Shown: positions 25,282-37,191 of the stretch, piece by piece
Numbering within the stretch: position 1 is the first letter of the stretch
How the letters are laid out: the number at the start of each line of letters is the position of its first letter
The notes under the pieces: model-generated
Database searches by the model: none
What the model saw: only the letters and a program-made list of their open reading frames with translations
Told to the model about the DNA's origin: nothing
Source of the DNA: Paramacrobiotus metropolitanus
Lineage: Eukaryota; Tardigrada; Eutardigrada; Parachela; Macrobiotidae
Assembly: GCF_019649055.1 (NCBI RefSeq)
Contig: NW_026570269.1
Span: 682,001-746,000 of the forward strand
Reading direction: 5' to 3'
DNA length: 64,000 bases
Made by a program: the position numbers and the translations under genes

Positions 25282-27018
25282 CTATCCAGGTATTCCCAGA
25301 TTCTTGATCATGTCCGAGTACTCTTGCATCTTATTGCGGGCATGCTCGTCCAGTCCGGGCCAACGAAACTGCAAAAACCGAAGCGTCTTGGATGATATTC
25401 GTCTACTACAGATGCAGCAAAGGGGAAAAACAAAATCAACAAAGGATATCGGAAGGCACGCTTAAGTTTTCTACCGGAATCGCTTTACGGCTGAAAGCAA
25501 ATCATACTCGTAGCCGTTTGATGGTGCGCCGGAAGAGGTAGGCATTGAGCGCCGCAGCTGCTGCCAAGAAGACCAATGTGTCCGAGTGCTCTCGGATTTT
25601 GTTAAGAAATCGATGATACCAGTAAACTGGATGCACTACCGTTTCGACAACGAATGACCAATCTGCAACATTCAATCACACGCCATCAGAACAAACCCAC
25701 AGCACAGATTCTCAGAACAAACGAATAATAACAAGTTCCACAGCGTCTACAGACAATGATAAAGAAACCAATTTATCAAACGTAATTATATTTTGTAATT
25801 TTGGCCAGTAAAAAAGCCATATATATCTTCAACGAAAATAACTTGTTCAGTGGCTCGTTCAAATTATACTTTAACGCATCCAACTCACCTTGCAAATATC
25901 GCTTCCGAACTCTGTCAACAAATGCTTTGAGATTACGGAACTTGTCGGTGGTCTCGCGATCGGAAAAGAATTCTTTATTTAAATGTTTGCTCTTCCAAGG
26001 CACATAAAACATCACTGAAAGATAGGCGAAAGCGGTTGCATCCACCGCGGACGGCCTATAAAAAAGAAACAAACGTAAAACCGCACGTGAATATACCATA
26101 AATTTGTACACGTCACTAACTTTAATCCAAAGAGAAAGGTTTTATCGGACAGTTTGACGGAAAGATCTTCCAGGCACCGCTTGGCTTTTTTCATAATCTA
26201 TGGAAAACGGAAGTCAGGATAGTGGCTACTTACAGACTGAACCGAAAACTGAGCTGTACCTGCGAACGAATCTGATCAACATTATCAGGGTTGAGCAAGG
26301 CATCTGGAGTCAAATGCAGTCGCGCTCGGACTTTCTTCCGCTGCTGATGCATCCACACGAACTGGCCGTAATACGACAGTTCCTTCTGATAAAACGGCAA
26401 CGTCACATGCCGAAAGACTTCGTCATCCACCCACCACAAATAATCCTAATGGTCAAGCAAAGATACACGAACGCGCAGTCATTGTGGGGATGGAGAGCTT
26501 CGGCGCGCGGTGCCACTTACAAGCAAGGGCAGCAATGCTGATCGAAGATATGTTTCCAGTGCGTAGGCATCGGCGTATTCGTAGCTCGTCATCTGGCTTG
26601 CTTCGTACGGACAACGATACCCCTAGAAATTCTTTTAGCTGCATATAGAACGCAAAATTAATAATCCACGACTTGCTTACCTCGGTTTGCAAAAATCTAA
26701 CGACATTTTCAGCTCCGTGGTACTCGTATCCGTTTGGGATTGTGAGAATGGGATAGGTCTGACTGGCGGTTTTCCACGGAGCGCTGTCAACCATCAAACT
26801 CACAGGAACGTCGGATAAACGAGCAAAAGTCTAAAAAATATGTAACTCTGCATGAAGAATTCTTTCTTGTAGCTTTTAGTTAAAGAGAAACAGTTTCGTG
26901 CCGTGCAGAACCGCTCAAAACGACTTACGATGGCTCGCAGGCATTCTGGATCCACCGATGGTATATCCCAGCTGCCTTTCCATACTGTCAGCTGATACTT
27001 TCCATCTTTCGCAGGCAT
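25282..27018 (-). CDS. MTX1: Metaxin-1-like mitochondrial outer membrane protein
   Basis: Eight exons on the minus strand: 26929-27018, 26681-26830, 26521-26622, 26260-26445, 26121-26197, 25889-26055, 25508-25662 and 25282-25368. They join in phase to 337 residues, close to vertebrate metaxin-1 (about 317). The N-terminus has the metaxin start (VWKGSWDIPSVD), followed by a thioredoxin/GST-like N domain (LTIPNGYEYHGAENVV). The GST C-terminal part includes FLFGLKPSAVDATAFAYL, the metaxin SxDA motif. A hydrophobic segment near the end (TLVFLAAAAALNAYLF) is the likely tail anchor, followed by RRTIKRLR and a 28-residue tail on its own exon. Metaxins work with the SAM complex in beta-barrel protein insertion and in mitochondrial transport. 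The final tail exon is supported by splice phase rather than homology. Confidence 0.93.
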
Positions 27019-28223
27019 TTTGCCATGAAACGGAGATTACTAACAATAAGTGCATAAATGTCAAAATTTGAAACAGGACTAGCGCACACCAAGAGTCTAG
27101 CAAATATAACCAGTTTCACTGGAGAGAAAACAAAGAGTAAAACACGAAAGTGACGAAACGGAAAAATAAATTTATAACGAGCTTTATCAAATGTAACAGA
27201 AAGTGTTAGACGCCCGCGCCACCGGTGATAGTCACGTTCACCAAATACAAAAATTCCACCAAAAGCCGGACTGTGATTTGTGAAAGCTTCTGCAGAGAGG
27301 ACGAAAGTTACTAACGTTGACTAATAAGTAATAACGTTAATAGCATTTACAAATAATTACTGTACTTACGTTTTTATGCTGACTGGTTTAATAACTCTTA
27401 CATGCTTACTGGTTTCTACATCGCGGTCGCTTATTAATAAAGCTGCTCACTGACCATTTGCCATTACGTACTTTGACTGTTGCTTATAGGTTATTCGCGT
27501 TCGAAACGGCGGGCGCATTTGGACCGCTCACAAAGAAATTTGTCAAAGAGCTGTCGCGAAAGATTAGCGATTGTACTGGTAATCCTCGTTCAGGAGAGTT
27601 TTTGCGTCAGAAAATCAGTATAGAGTTACAATACAACGGGGAAATGCAGTCCCTGTTCTTGGAACATTTAATGACACTGTTGATAATGAGGATGTTTTTG
27701 CTTCTTGCTAATCGTGAATAATGGCAAAGACCTAACGTGATCAATGCACACATGATAAGACAAATAAAATATTCGATATACAAGTACGTAGGTTATTAAT
27801 TTTCTCACTGTCAGTTTACATACAGTACAGTACCTACTCGAGCGTACTCTGGAAACTTCACTCTTATCGCCGGATGTCGATTTGTATCGGCATATTACAA
27901 GCAAAACCCTACAGTAGTTTGCAATAAATTTGCCACAATAAGCAGCCGGTAAATAATTTTTATAGATACTTAATCCATTTGCCTAGATTGACGTTCGCAC
28001 GTAATCCATATATAAATTCTAAGAGACGATATTATATAGATAGTTATACCCATTAACAAATTAAGCATTTATCTCATGAAGATCTGATGCAATCATGCAG
28101 CGTGCACCACTTGGTTGTTAAAACCGCATATACAATTTTCAAAATACAAAGCAAACCTCCATACGGCACACAGAGCATACTGCGCCAAAAAATCTTTGAA
28201 AAGTCACAATCATCAGTCACTTT
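27019..28223. other. Intergenic between metaxin and Q-rich gene
   Basis: Apart from the retrotransposon-like fragment at about 27490-27660, this stretch is AT-rich with no gene recognised. Confidence 0.5.
27488..27660 (+). mobile_element. Fragment resembling the C-terminal end of a non-LTR retrotransposon ORF2
   Basis: The translation contains FETAGAFGPLTKKFVKELS and, later, FLRQKISIELQ. This matches a recurring pattern just after many reverse transcriptases (F..ET.G..G....K.....LS then a basic stretch, then FL.QRIS.AIQ.GN). Only about 57 residues remain and no RT catalytic motif was seen nearby, so it is a truncated, dead fragment. Assignment rests on this pattern alone. Confidence 0.5.
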
Positions 28224-29644
28224 TTATCCCTGGAAACCGATATTGACCGGCTGACCACCCATGAAGCCCTGCTGCTGCAGAGGCATCTGATTGTTGCCAT
28301 ACAGCGCCGAATTGAAACCAGACGCACTGGGAAGCATTGCTCCGTTGAACTGACCGGATGCGCCGCCAATGGGCATGGCGCTCATTCCCGTTGGGGAGAG
28401 GGCTCCGTTGGGCTGTTGCATGAACAACTGCTGGGGTTGTTGACCCATTCCCTGAAGCATGGGCATGGTGTTGGTGGCCATGGCGGGGAAGGTCATCGGC
28501 TGGGGCGTCTGCATTAAGGACTGCATGTTGGACTGCCGCGATTGCAGTTGGTTGAGGCCCTGCTGTACACCGCTGCCCATCAGCGGGGGGATCAACTGAC
28601 CGGCTGCCTGGGGCGATCCGATATGGGGCTGCATAATATTGGTCAAAGCTGTAAAGCAAAGCAAAATCAGACTGGAAAACACTGCGTAAATGAAAGGTAT
28701 AGTGGTATACTATGTACATTAATTCTTTTATACCTGACCAGCTGTAAAATATTGCAATTGGAAGTTACAGTTAAGGTCAAGTACTGCTTCGGTATTTACT
28801 TAGCCTTCATTCAGCGGTACGAAATTTTATTTTTTAGACTAGAAAATTATGTCTCTTTGTGGTGACGGCTGATCAATATTTCATCGCGATTGGTTACCTC
28901 CGCCGGAACCGAAGAGCGAGGACATGTCCCCTTGGGCGGGTACAAAATTTTGTTGCAGCGGCGCTTGACCTTGCGTTTGCGGTTGCTGGGCGAACTGGTT
29001 CATGGTGGTCGGCTGCATCTGGTTAGGTGTATTCCCTTTTAGCAGCTGTCCCAGCTGCATTGGAAAAGACTGACCTTGCATAAATGGTCCGGCGACCGGG
29101 AAGCGGCCCGCTGGATCCGTTGGTCCGGCAGGCGAAAACTGCTGAAAGTTCGTCTTCTGCAATATTCATGCGCCTGACACCGGTGCACATAAGCCTACTC
29201 TTACTTACAATCAATAAATTTATTATCCTTTTTCATGATTAAATTAACTGCCTGTACCTCTTGCGGGAATCCAGCCGACTTCGAAATCTGCTCAGCGGCG
29301 TCCCATTTAGGTGACGTTGTCTGGGTGGCTGCTTCCTGTTTTTCCCGTTCTTCCTTGGCTAACTGCTTTTTATAGGCTTCTTCCAAGTGGAATTCTCTTT
29401 TTAACTGCCGTTTGCGCTCCTCTGTCAGCTCGCTAACGCCCATGTCATCCTTGGTAACACTGGACCGGCCTTCCGGGCGCGGTCTGGTGGTGGGAATGAA
29501 GGAGCTGCTGAGAGTGGTGGAGACCGGTGCGGCGGTAGTCGTCGTTGAAGCCAGCGTAGTGCTGATTGTCGTTTCAGCGAACGCGTAGATAACGCAGCAC
29601 GCCTGGAGAATTAGTGAAATAACACATGCTTTGTGCATTTTCAT
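28224..29644 (-). CDS. Unrecognised secreted Gln/Met/Pro-rich protein
   Basis: Three exons on the minus strand, 29258-29644, 28898-29156 and 28224-28648, give 356 residues in consistent phase. The N-terminus is a signal peptide (MKMHKACVISLILQACCVIYAFA). A Thr/Ser-rich, probably O-glycosylated stretch follows, and then a charged coiled-coil-like segment (EERKRQLKREFHLEEAYKK). The second and third exons are low complexity: Q, M, P, G, N and S dominate, with repeats such as QQPQTQGQ and MPMLQGMGQQPQQ. I do not know the family. Such composition is usual for extracellular matrix, silk-like or cuticle-associated proteins and also for phase-separating proteins; the signal peptide favours secretion. 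Confidence 0.75.
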
Positions 29645-30303
29645 GAAATTTTTTTCAGATGGAAGATACCAATGGCTTAATAAACAAAAAATAAAGCAAG
29701 AAATTTTCAGATCAAATATTTAGGATTGAAAACTCGCTAAGCTTTCAGTCGGTATGGTTGACCGGCAGCCGGGCACGTGTATAATATATTCATATGACAC
29801 TGATGCTAAGGGGTCACATAAATGAACGTTCTGGGAGGTCTGTGTGCAGTGTGGTTTTGAAACAAAGAACAAGACATACAATTTAGTAGACTGCTGTAGT
29901 GCCTCTTTTGAACAGTGTACGTTTACGTCCTTGGCCAATTGTTATAGTTATTGCATCAGTTTGGTGCCCGGATCTATTGTCACACCTTTCAGACAAGTGA
30001 CCTTGCAGTTCCGGCACTGTCTGCTCCGCATAAACGATGAGCCACTTTACTGGATCCACAGATGACCGACTTTTTTCTGCGTTAGTAGAAACAAACATCG
30101 TCCACACATTTTGTAAAACACGTATTTTGTAAAATAATTATTTTTCAAACATGTAACGTACAAAAACAATGAAAATAACAACAAGCAATAACAAAAACTC
30201 AGGAACTCAAATTCTAGTTGATACTTGCCAAATAAGGCAAAAGGGAGAATGTGTGTGCGTGAAAAAAAACCTTTACCGCAGCTCTAAAGTAGATCAAATT
30301 CAT
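29645..30303. other. Intergenic, no gene recognised
   Basis: Upstream region of the Q-rich gene and 3' region of the membrane-protein gene. No coding signal was recognised. Confidence 0.5.
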
Positions 30304-31841
30304 CTACGATCGGTAATTGACATTTCGCTTAACGTGGGCCAGTCGAGCCGAACGTCGAACAGGCGGAGGTTCTGTCGAAACTGAAGAAGCCACACTGCCG
30401 CGACTGCTACCTTCGTCATCGCTACTACTATGACCATCCGAACCGCTATTCGTCGCAGTGGAAGGGCTGGATCTGTTAGCGTTAACGGACCCGTTCGAGC
30501 CATCTTCATGGTTCCAACTACCGCTTCGGAGCTAAAAAAACGCGCTTACAGTTAAAACACACAATGTAATCGTTACAATTATCTACAATTACAAACATAT
30601 GTAAAATTCATCACGCACTGATCTCGATTAACTGTCAAAACCATAAAGAACAATTTTTGCCATGAAATAATCACTGAATAAAATTACGTAGTACTTATAA
30701 AGCAGTTTGCTGATTTTGGCAAAATTACTATATGGCTATAAACAGCAAATTGCGACAAAAATTCATCAACTCAATAAAAAGGGCTTCAACTGTTACTAAC
30801 AGAAAGCATCCTTACACTCAAAATGGGAGAATTCACCACACTATTTGTAAGAGTCCGGAAACCAGTCGTAGCCTCACTCAGCGTAGACAAGCCTTCACCG
30901 AAGCTCTCCAATGAACGTGCCGTTTGGAGCACAACAGTTTTTCCGACTTGTCCCAATGTAACTAAAGCTTCCTTTTCCCAGATGGTTGCCACTCGTACAT
31001 CAGACCAGAACACCACCAATACCGACGCAACATACAAAGAGATTATTTCCCATTCTTCATTGAACGGTTCCGGTCGCAGATACCCGATATGTAGTATAAT
31101 GGACAACAGAAAAGGTACAAAATGAGACAATACGGCATGCTCCATGGTGGGCCGGAAAGATCTTGTAAGGGCAAAGACGATTTCACATCTACAAATTATG
31201 ATAACGCATAACACTCACTGGTTAAATCCAAATCGGAAATCGAATCAATTGCAGACAAAAACTACCGCTGATGGTAACTCCAATAAAAAGCGCCCAGCAA
31301 GCGATTTCTTTTTAATTTAATTCTGAAATACTGTCACAATTGTGAGCTACATTATGATTACGAGAACTACTTGTACAGATATTTTTCAGATTAAGGTTAA
31401 AACAGGCAGCTAACACAAGACTTTGAAGCACCTCGATGAAGTCTGATGTGCATTCTAATTAATTTACACATTCATTTACATTTACACAATAAGAATCGCT
31501 AGGTGGATACCGGTAAATAGGTAGATACGGACGTACATAAATCCAACGAAAATGATGAAAAGGAATGGTAATTTGGGGAAAACGACAACTTCTTGCACAT
31601 GTTGGAATATAAGATCATCAACAAGAGCTCCAATGCAAACAGACTGCACAACAATTAGGATTTTGAGAAAAGCAATCTTTTTGGCGGAATTGTTAACTGA
31701 GGAATGTCGAAATAATGGCGCCCAGCATGATTTATACATGCGTAATCCCAGGAATAAAAAGAGGAATGTATAAACAGCCGATGGATGGAGTTTGACATTG
31801 TCTGGTGAGAATTTATCAAGAGCAGCATCATTTATCGTCAT
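30304..31841 (-). CDS. Unrecognised multipass membrane protein with Ser-rich acidic tail
   Basis: Three minus-strand exons, 31537-31841, 30816-31188 and 30304-30531, join in phase to 301 residues. Hydrophobic spans are visible near AVYTFLFLFLGLRMY, FLKILIVVQSVCIGALV, LPFLFIIFVGFICEIVFAL, LSHFVPFLLSIILHIGYL and IISLYVASVLVVFW, so about five helices. The third span is created across the first splice junction. A C-terminal cytoplasmic-type tail follows: an amphipathic stretch, then NSGSDGHSSSDDEGSSRGS and a basic end (RRSARLAHVKR). There is no signal peptide. I do not recognise the family. The Ser/Asp cluster looks like casein kinase 2 sites. The exon model rests on splice signals (gtacgt, tttgtag, gtaagg, ttttag) and phase. 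Confidence 0.68.
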
Positions 31842-32388
31842 GTTCCTGTTGAATCACATTCACCACACAAGATCTCCCATTCGCCCATTGCCATTTTCCG
31901 CATCGCTATGATCGTGTTTAACAGTTCCTTGCGTTTTCTAACGCGAATGTCATTCCTTAAAAACACAATTATGAATTCTTCAGTTCAACAAAATAAAACT
32001 AAAGAAAAGCGCTGAAGCACTTATTATTCTTTCAAATATGTAAACCTTTATCAAACCGATGTAAATTTTGTCTTCGCAAGATGTTTAAAATAAATGATGT
32101 TGCCTATCGGGAAGCTTAATCGGCTGCCATACTTCGAAAAACATCAACTTTTTCACCCAGCAACAGTAAAATTTCTCAAACAATTATCAAGAAAATCTAC
32201 TAACTAGCGAAACTAAAAAAAACGGCCTTTAATACAACAAAGAACAAGAATATCTACTTACCACTCCAGTCGCACATTTTTCCCAACGAACGACCTCTCC
32301 GTGCACTGGAATTATCATAGTGAACTCTTTCTTTGATTATCACCGATTCACCGGAAAGTACGAGGAAACGCTGCATCACAATCCACAA
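31842..32388. other. Intergenic between OAF and the multipass membrane protein
   Basis: No gene recognised. It would hold the OAF 3' UTR and the promoter of the membrane-protein gene. Confidence 0.5.
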
Positions 32389-33778
32389 TCACACATAAAA
32401 CTCTGGTGGACAGTCCAGCCGATTTTGGGCAACAAATAAGAACTGTCTACATTTCTTGCAAGTCTTAATGCCGCAGCGGTAGGAAACAATCTCACCGTTA
32501 GGCTGCGTGGTCTGACAGAATTTCAAGCCGCACGGATACCAAACAATGCATAAGTTGTAAGAACAAACACACGGCTGTCCACTGAGTCCCAACGCAATAT
32601 CACAAGCGGGAATTCCCTCAAATTTAGTGGGTAATGTGGTGTTGCGAGCGGCTAACGATTCTTCGGGAATTAGGAAAAATGTTTGGACCAGTGTTCTTCT
32701 ACACAGAGGAAAGGCGTGGGATACACTGACAGAACTGAAAGTCGCTTGCATGTAAAACGATTGCGGCGGTAGCTCTTCTTCTGGTCGGCGTACAGTGTGC
32801 GGATTTTTCTGGCGCAGCTTAGAGATGGCATCAGAGGAAATATATTCCTCACTGCCCAGTGGGACGATAAAACAAAATTCCTGAAAACAATCAACAAAGA
32901 TAAACGCTGCGCTTTCTGTAGTATACAATACATACTACGATAACCGTTTGCACACAAATAATTTATATACCCACAACGAATTAACGAGTACGAATTTCTT
33001 CCAAGTTTTCTGGAATTGCTCAAAATCATTTTGAAATTATCAAAATGCCTGCGCTTGGCTGAAAATGCTCATATTACAGTACTGACCGTTAACCAACTCC
33101 AAATTCAAAATTCTTAGCAAAGGCAACCATTGCTTTTACTGATCCTAACCATTACACCTATGCATCTACAGTACTTCATCAATATTTTCTTTAAAGAATT
33201 ACTGCCGAATTAATCAAAGTGCGAGTCATACACCGACCATTTAAAGTCTTGGAATACAGAAATTGCAACTATTAAATTTAAAAAAGAAACCTGTTTGTTC
33301 ATTTGTCCCTTATTGGTGGTAGGAGGAAGCAAAAGATGAAAGCCCTGCATGGCCGTTGGGAAATCAATCAGGTGGTTAATGGATGTTCCATCGAACTGCT
33401 TAAAGCTCAACTTTATGGTATCATCTGTCACATTCGCGTCGAAGGTTTCCTAATAAGACATGCAGCATTAGAAACAATCTAAATCTGCCGTTTTGGAACA
33501 AGTATACTCGTACATATATCTAAATTCAGAGAATGCATACTCGTACAAGATATCAAATGCCGCAACATCAAAGCCTTCCTCACAAACGATTCACGGAAAC
33601 AACGCATAAGCAGTACTAACAGTAAGCACATGCAGTTCCTTACTTGCAAAACATCGCCGCCTTTGTTTGCAATGTTCACCACTAATGGCTCCGAACTGGC
33701 GTTCAAAATCATGAGAAATCCACTCCATAGCCAGACAAAAACAATATTATTCTGAATGGCAATGGACGCGCTCAACAT
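32389..33778 (-). CDS. OAF: Out at first (OAF) homologue
   Basis: Three minus-strand exons, 33644-33778, 33291-33449 and 32389-32880, all phase 0, give 261 residues (human OAF is 273). The first exon has a hydrophobic signal segment (IVFVWLWSGFLMILNAS) and the diagnostic LVVNIANKGGDVLQ. The second has ANVTDDTIKLSF and LIDFPTAMQ. The third has AISKLRQKNPHTVR and the Cys-rich C-terminal block (GQPCVCSYNLCIVWYPCGLK, then RCGIKTCKKC). OAF is a secreted or vesicular single-copy protein conserved across bilaterians. It was described from Drosophila development and its biochemical function is unclear. Every block aligns with the family, and length and exon order agree. Confidence 0.95.
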
Positions 33779-34649
33779 CCTTTATTTAACTGATCCTAAT
33801 ATGAACGGCCAAAACGATCCTCTTTGCAAATCAATTAGATTTCAGTCATTGTATACTAGTTTCCGAAGCCGCAAGCCTGGCAGATACTGAGAGCAAGTAT
33901 TTGTATTTTGTATTGCAAATACAAGGAAAGCAGCTGATAAATATACCCTAATTATAACGTTAAAGTTTAAATACAAAAAAACAAAACGAGCACGAAGCCC
34001 AAGTTCTAAACTGCCAGACAGAAAAGTGACAAGAAGCAAGAAGGGACTGCGCAGAACACTGCCCCGCAGGGTGGGTAGTTAGTAACAGCGATATCTCTAG
34101 TTTCGGACAAAAAAAGGCGAATTCCAGATAGGAAGTCGTATTATTAGTGCTCTGTATATCTACAATAAATAACTAGCGAAAGCTCCCAGTGCTCTTTGAT
34201 TCCATTTTTTGCTTCCATACTTTAATGGTTTGATATGAATGGTAACAGCTAATGGTCCGAAATGACTCCGAATGTTTTCAATGCGAACAGCATGTCTCGT
34301 TTCGGTACCGTAGATGTAGTACGAACAGGGACACAGTACAGTGTAAGTACAGTTAGCACATATCTTTGGTAATTGGTGATACATAATTTACTTGATTATA
34401 TCTATATCTATATCCTGTTATGGCTATAAACACATACTATCAAATTCATTTGATCTGGTCAAGAAATTAAACGTATACTTTATTTACAAGTACTGAGAAA
34501 ACTAATTACAAAACTTAACCTGCGCGCAGTTTGCCATCAAAGTACTTATAAACAGGCGCGGTCAGTGTACATGAGGCGTTCCAACCCATTCCCAGAAATT
34601 TACAGTTAATTTACATTTTGTTGAAAAAAATGAATTTTTCTCACTAATA
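33779..34649. other. Intergenic, no gene recognised
   Basis: OAF upstream region and the tail of the transporter gene. No supported coding sequence. Confidence 0.5.
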
Positions 34650-36500
34650 TTATTTCTCTGAAAATGAATTTCGCTCAGGAACAGTGCACTGAAAAAATAT
34701 CGGTTCCCGCGATCCTTTCCTTTTGACACAAAATCGATCCTCCAGGGCCTTTTGTATTTCTAGGAACGATTTGCCTTTTGTTTCTATTAGCATCTTCGAC
34801 AGGAATATGGTCAAAGTTGCGGTAACTCCGGTAAAGATCGTAAACGTCCATTCCATTAAATGAGCTTGCATTATGGGGAAAACCGCTGTAATAATCGTCG
34901 ATATAGATAGACATACGATGTACGTTAAGGCCGATGCCGACTGTCTCGAGGTCATGCCGAACATTTCAGCCGGTAGCAGGAACGGCACACTTGCCGGTCC
35001 CAGCGCAAAGAACACCATGAAAAGTATCATGGCCACCAAATTGCCATACTGGCAGGTGAAACATACTTCGTATTTCGTCAGTGCCGCGAACGCCACCATG
35101 GCCGCCGTACACAGCGAACAACCAAACAGGCCGCCGAGGAGCATAATCCGTCTTCCAACAATGTCCAACAGCCGCGAACCGAGAAGGGCAATCACGGCTG
35201 ATAGCGCCGTGAGGATAATTGTTCCGTAGGATGCTAGCGCTTTGGTTATTCCACACTGTCGAAACATCTCCGTTGAGTAGACATAAACCGCTAAGTAGCC
35301 GGTAAACCGCTGGGCGGCAATGGCCAGTAAACATATGGCCGTAGTTTTCCGTAAAAACCCGTCACGAAATAGGTCCAACATGGATATTTTGTAGATGGTT
35401 AGTTTTCGGGCTTCTTCTAATTCACTTTCGATAAGGCGAATGTCGGCTTCCACGTTCTGCCGTCCACGAAGACGTTGCAGAGTGCTTTCGGTTTTCCCGG
35501 TATGTTGCATTTTCCTGCAGAGCCAGCGCGGACTCTCCGGCAAGAAATAATATGATACAACGAAAAGGATGCTTGGTAAAAGGAGTATCCATGACATATG
35601 CTGCCAGTTGGCCGAAGTTCCGAGTATCTGCGGCAATCCGACAATGTCCGCAATTAGTACCCCAATACTGAATGATGCTGTAACAACGACGTTCAAAGCT
35701 CCGCGATGTTTATCAGGACTTATTTCAGATACGTATACGCCACAGGCTGAGCATCCGAAACCGTTTCCCAGACCGAAAATAAGTCGTCCTGTGAAGCAAA
35801 AGTATAATGTATTTAACATGCTCGAAAGGACATCAATTTTATTGTGAAAAGCGTTATGTTTATGGTCGATGTCCTTTATGGTTATTTTAGTCTGGTTTGA
35901 CCTAGTGAAATCGTTTAAAATTATTAGTACGGTGCGGACACCGAAAGCGTACAATTATATAAGTCGATTAGTTCTCAAGCCACATTAGCTGTGTTTCTTA
36001 CCTGCAATGAATAACTCGTGTGATCTAGCAGCAACACTGAATCCAGCTGTGAGACTCCCCACCATTTCCAGCAGGTTGCACAACAGAAGTGTCCTGCGGA
36101 ATCCTAGCCCTTCCACTAGATAATTGGTGACCAATGCTCCCACGGACACGCCCAACATGACCCCACATCCGACCATACTCCATATGGCACCGAGTTTACC
36201 GTTTTCTCGCAGATGCAGGGACGTCTCGTTTTCAGCATTAGCAAAGCACCAAAGAATAGCGTTTGTTTGCGTATCATTCATGCTAGTGACCCCGACCGTG
36301 GCAAAATGGTCCGTTATGCGAGCGCACTCAATTTGGCGAATCCAGTTGATGATTAGATCCTGGGGGACATTCACCTGAGCAGCAATGTAGCCTCCTGCAA
36401 ACCATGTGGAAAGCGCCGCCATAAGGGACGCGAAAAATGTTGTAGCTGTTAAAGGGTCACGGTTGACGGCAACAGCCTTTTGTCCCATTGTATTGTGCAT
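34650..36500 (-). CDS. MFS sugar transporter (GLUT/TRET1-like)
   Basis: Two minus-strand exons, 36002-36500 and 34650-35788, join in phase 1 to about 545 residues, the usual length for sugar porters. The first exon covers helices 1-4 with an extended first loop bearing N-x-T/S sites (NDT, NET). The second begins GRLIFGLGNGFGC and shows the class signatures EISPDKHRGALN (loop 4-5) and PESPRWL (after helix 6), then the C-terminal six helices with LLGSRLLDIVGRR and PAEMFGM. These features are shared by facilitative glucose and trehalose transporters of the plasma membrane. The exact substrate cannot be read from sequence. The start could be 36500 or the Met at 36488. A phase-1 gtaaga donor and a ttcacag acceptor define the 213-bp intron. 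Confidence 0.92.
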
Positions 36501-37191
36501 GGAGACGTCGTCGCAGTGAGAATGTATTTTGCTTATGGTGCAATATCTGGACTGTTAGCGCACTATATCAGTACTGGTATCAATTTTTCGTTTGCGCTTA
36601 TATAGGTATTCATGTACACCCTACCATCCCAAACGTTAATGCGGCGCTGCGGTGTTTAATTTATTGTATGTACTTATAGATTGTATCTGTATATCTTCTC
36701 CAAGAAGTGCCGAGCAAGTCGGTAAATACTGCAAGCGATGTGCATAAAAACAGCTATGTGAAGATACGAATATAGTATACGGTCTATACAGAACACGTCA
36801 TTATGTGGCTGGATCGTTGCAGCGCGTAAAAAATTGTTCCCAGTATAGCGATTTGATTGACGACAGTGTTTGAATATGTTTTCGAGCAAGCCATCGAAAG
36901 ATAAGCGGTAACAGTTAGGTACCGGCAGTTAGCGGCCTTGAATTCTCAAGATTTGCGATTAAAGCGTAGCTAATTTTATCAGAAAGCCCGGAAATGGTAG
37001 CAGGACTAGACACTGTATGTTATCGATTCGTTGCAATAATGGCGTGCCGAGTATTGCAGTTTTACGTAAGCTATTGCAAATACATAAAGTACAATAGCTA
37101 TCGCTAAATAAAATAATTAAAAGGGCAATGCAACCTTTTAGCCAAATGCTGTGCGCCTTTCATTTGGGCAAATGCTAATTACATAACATTA
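36501..37191. other. Intergenic between transporter and lipocalin
   Basis: No gene recognised; the transporter promoter is expected at its left end. Confidence 0.5.

Noticed and set aside
28213-28719. Alternative-frame His/Ala-rich ORF over the Q-rich exon
   Set aside because: It is a frame shadow; the Q/M-rich frame is the one joined in phase to a signal-peptide exon.
34873-35847. Plus-strand ORFs opposite the sugar transporter
   Set aside because: They are antisense shadows of the MFS exon.
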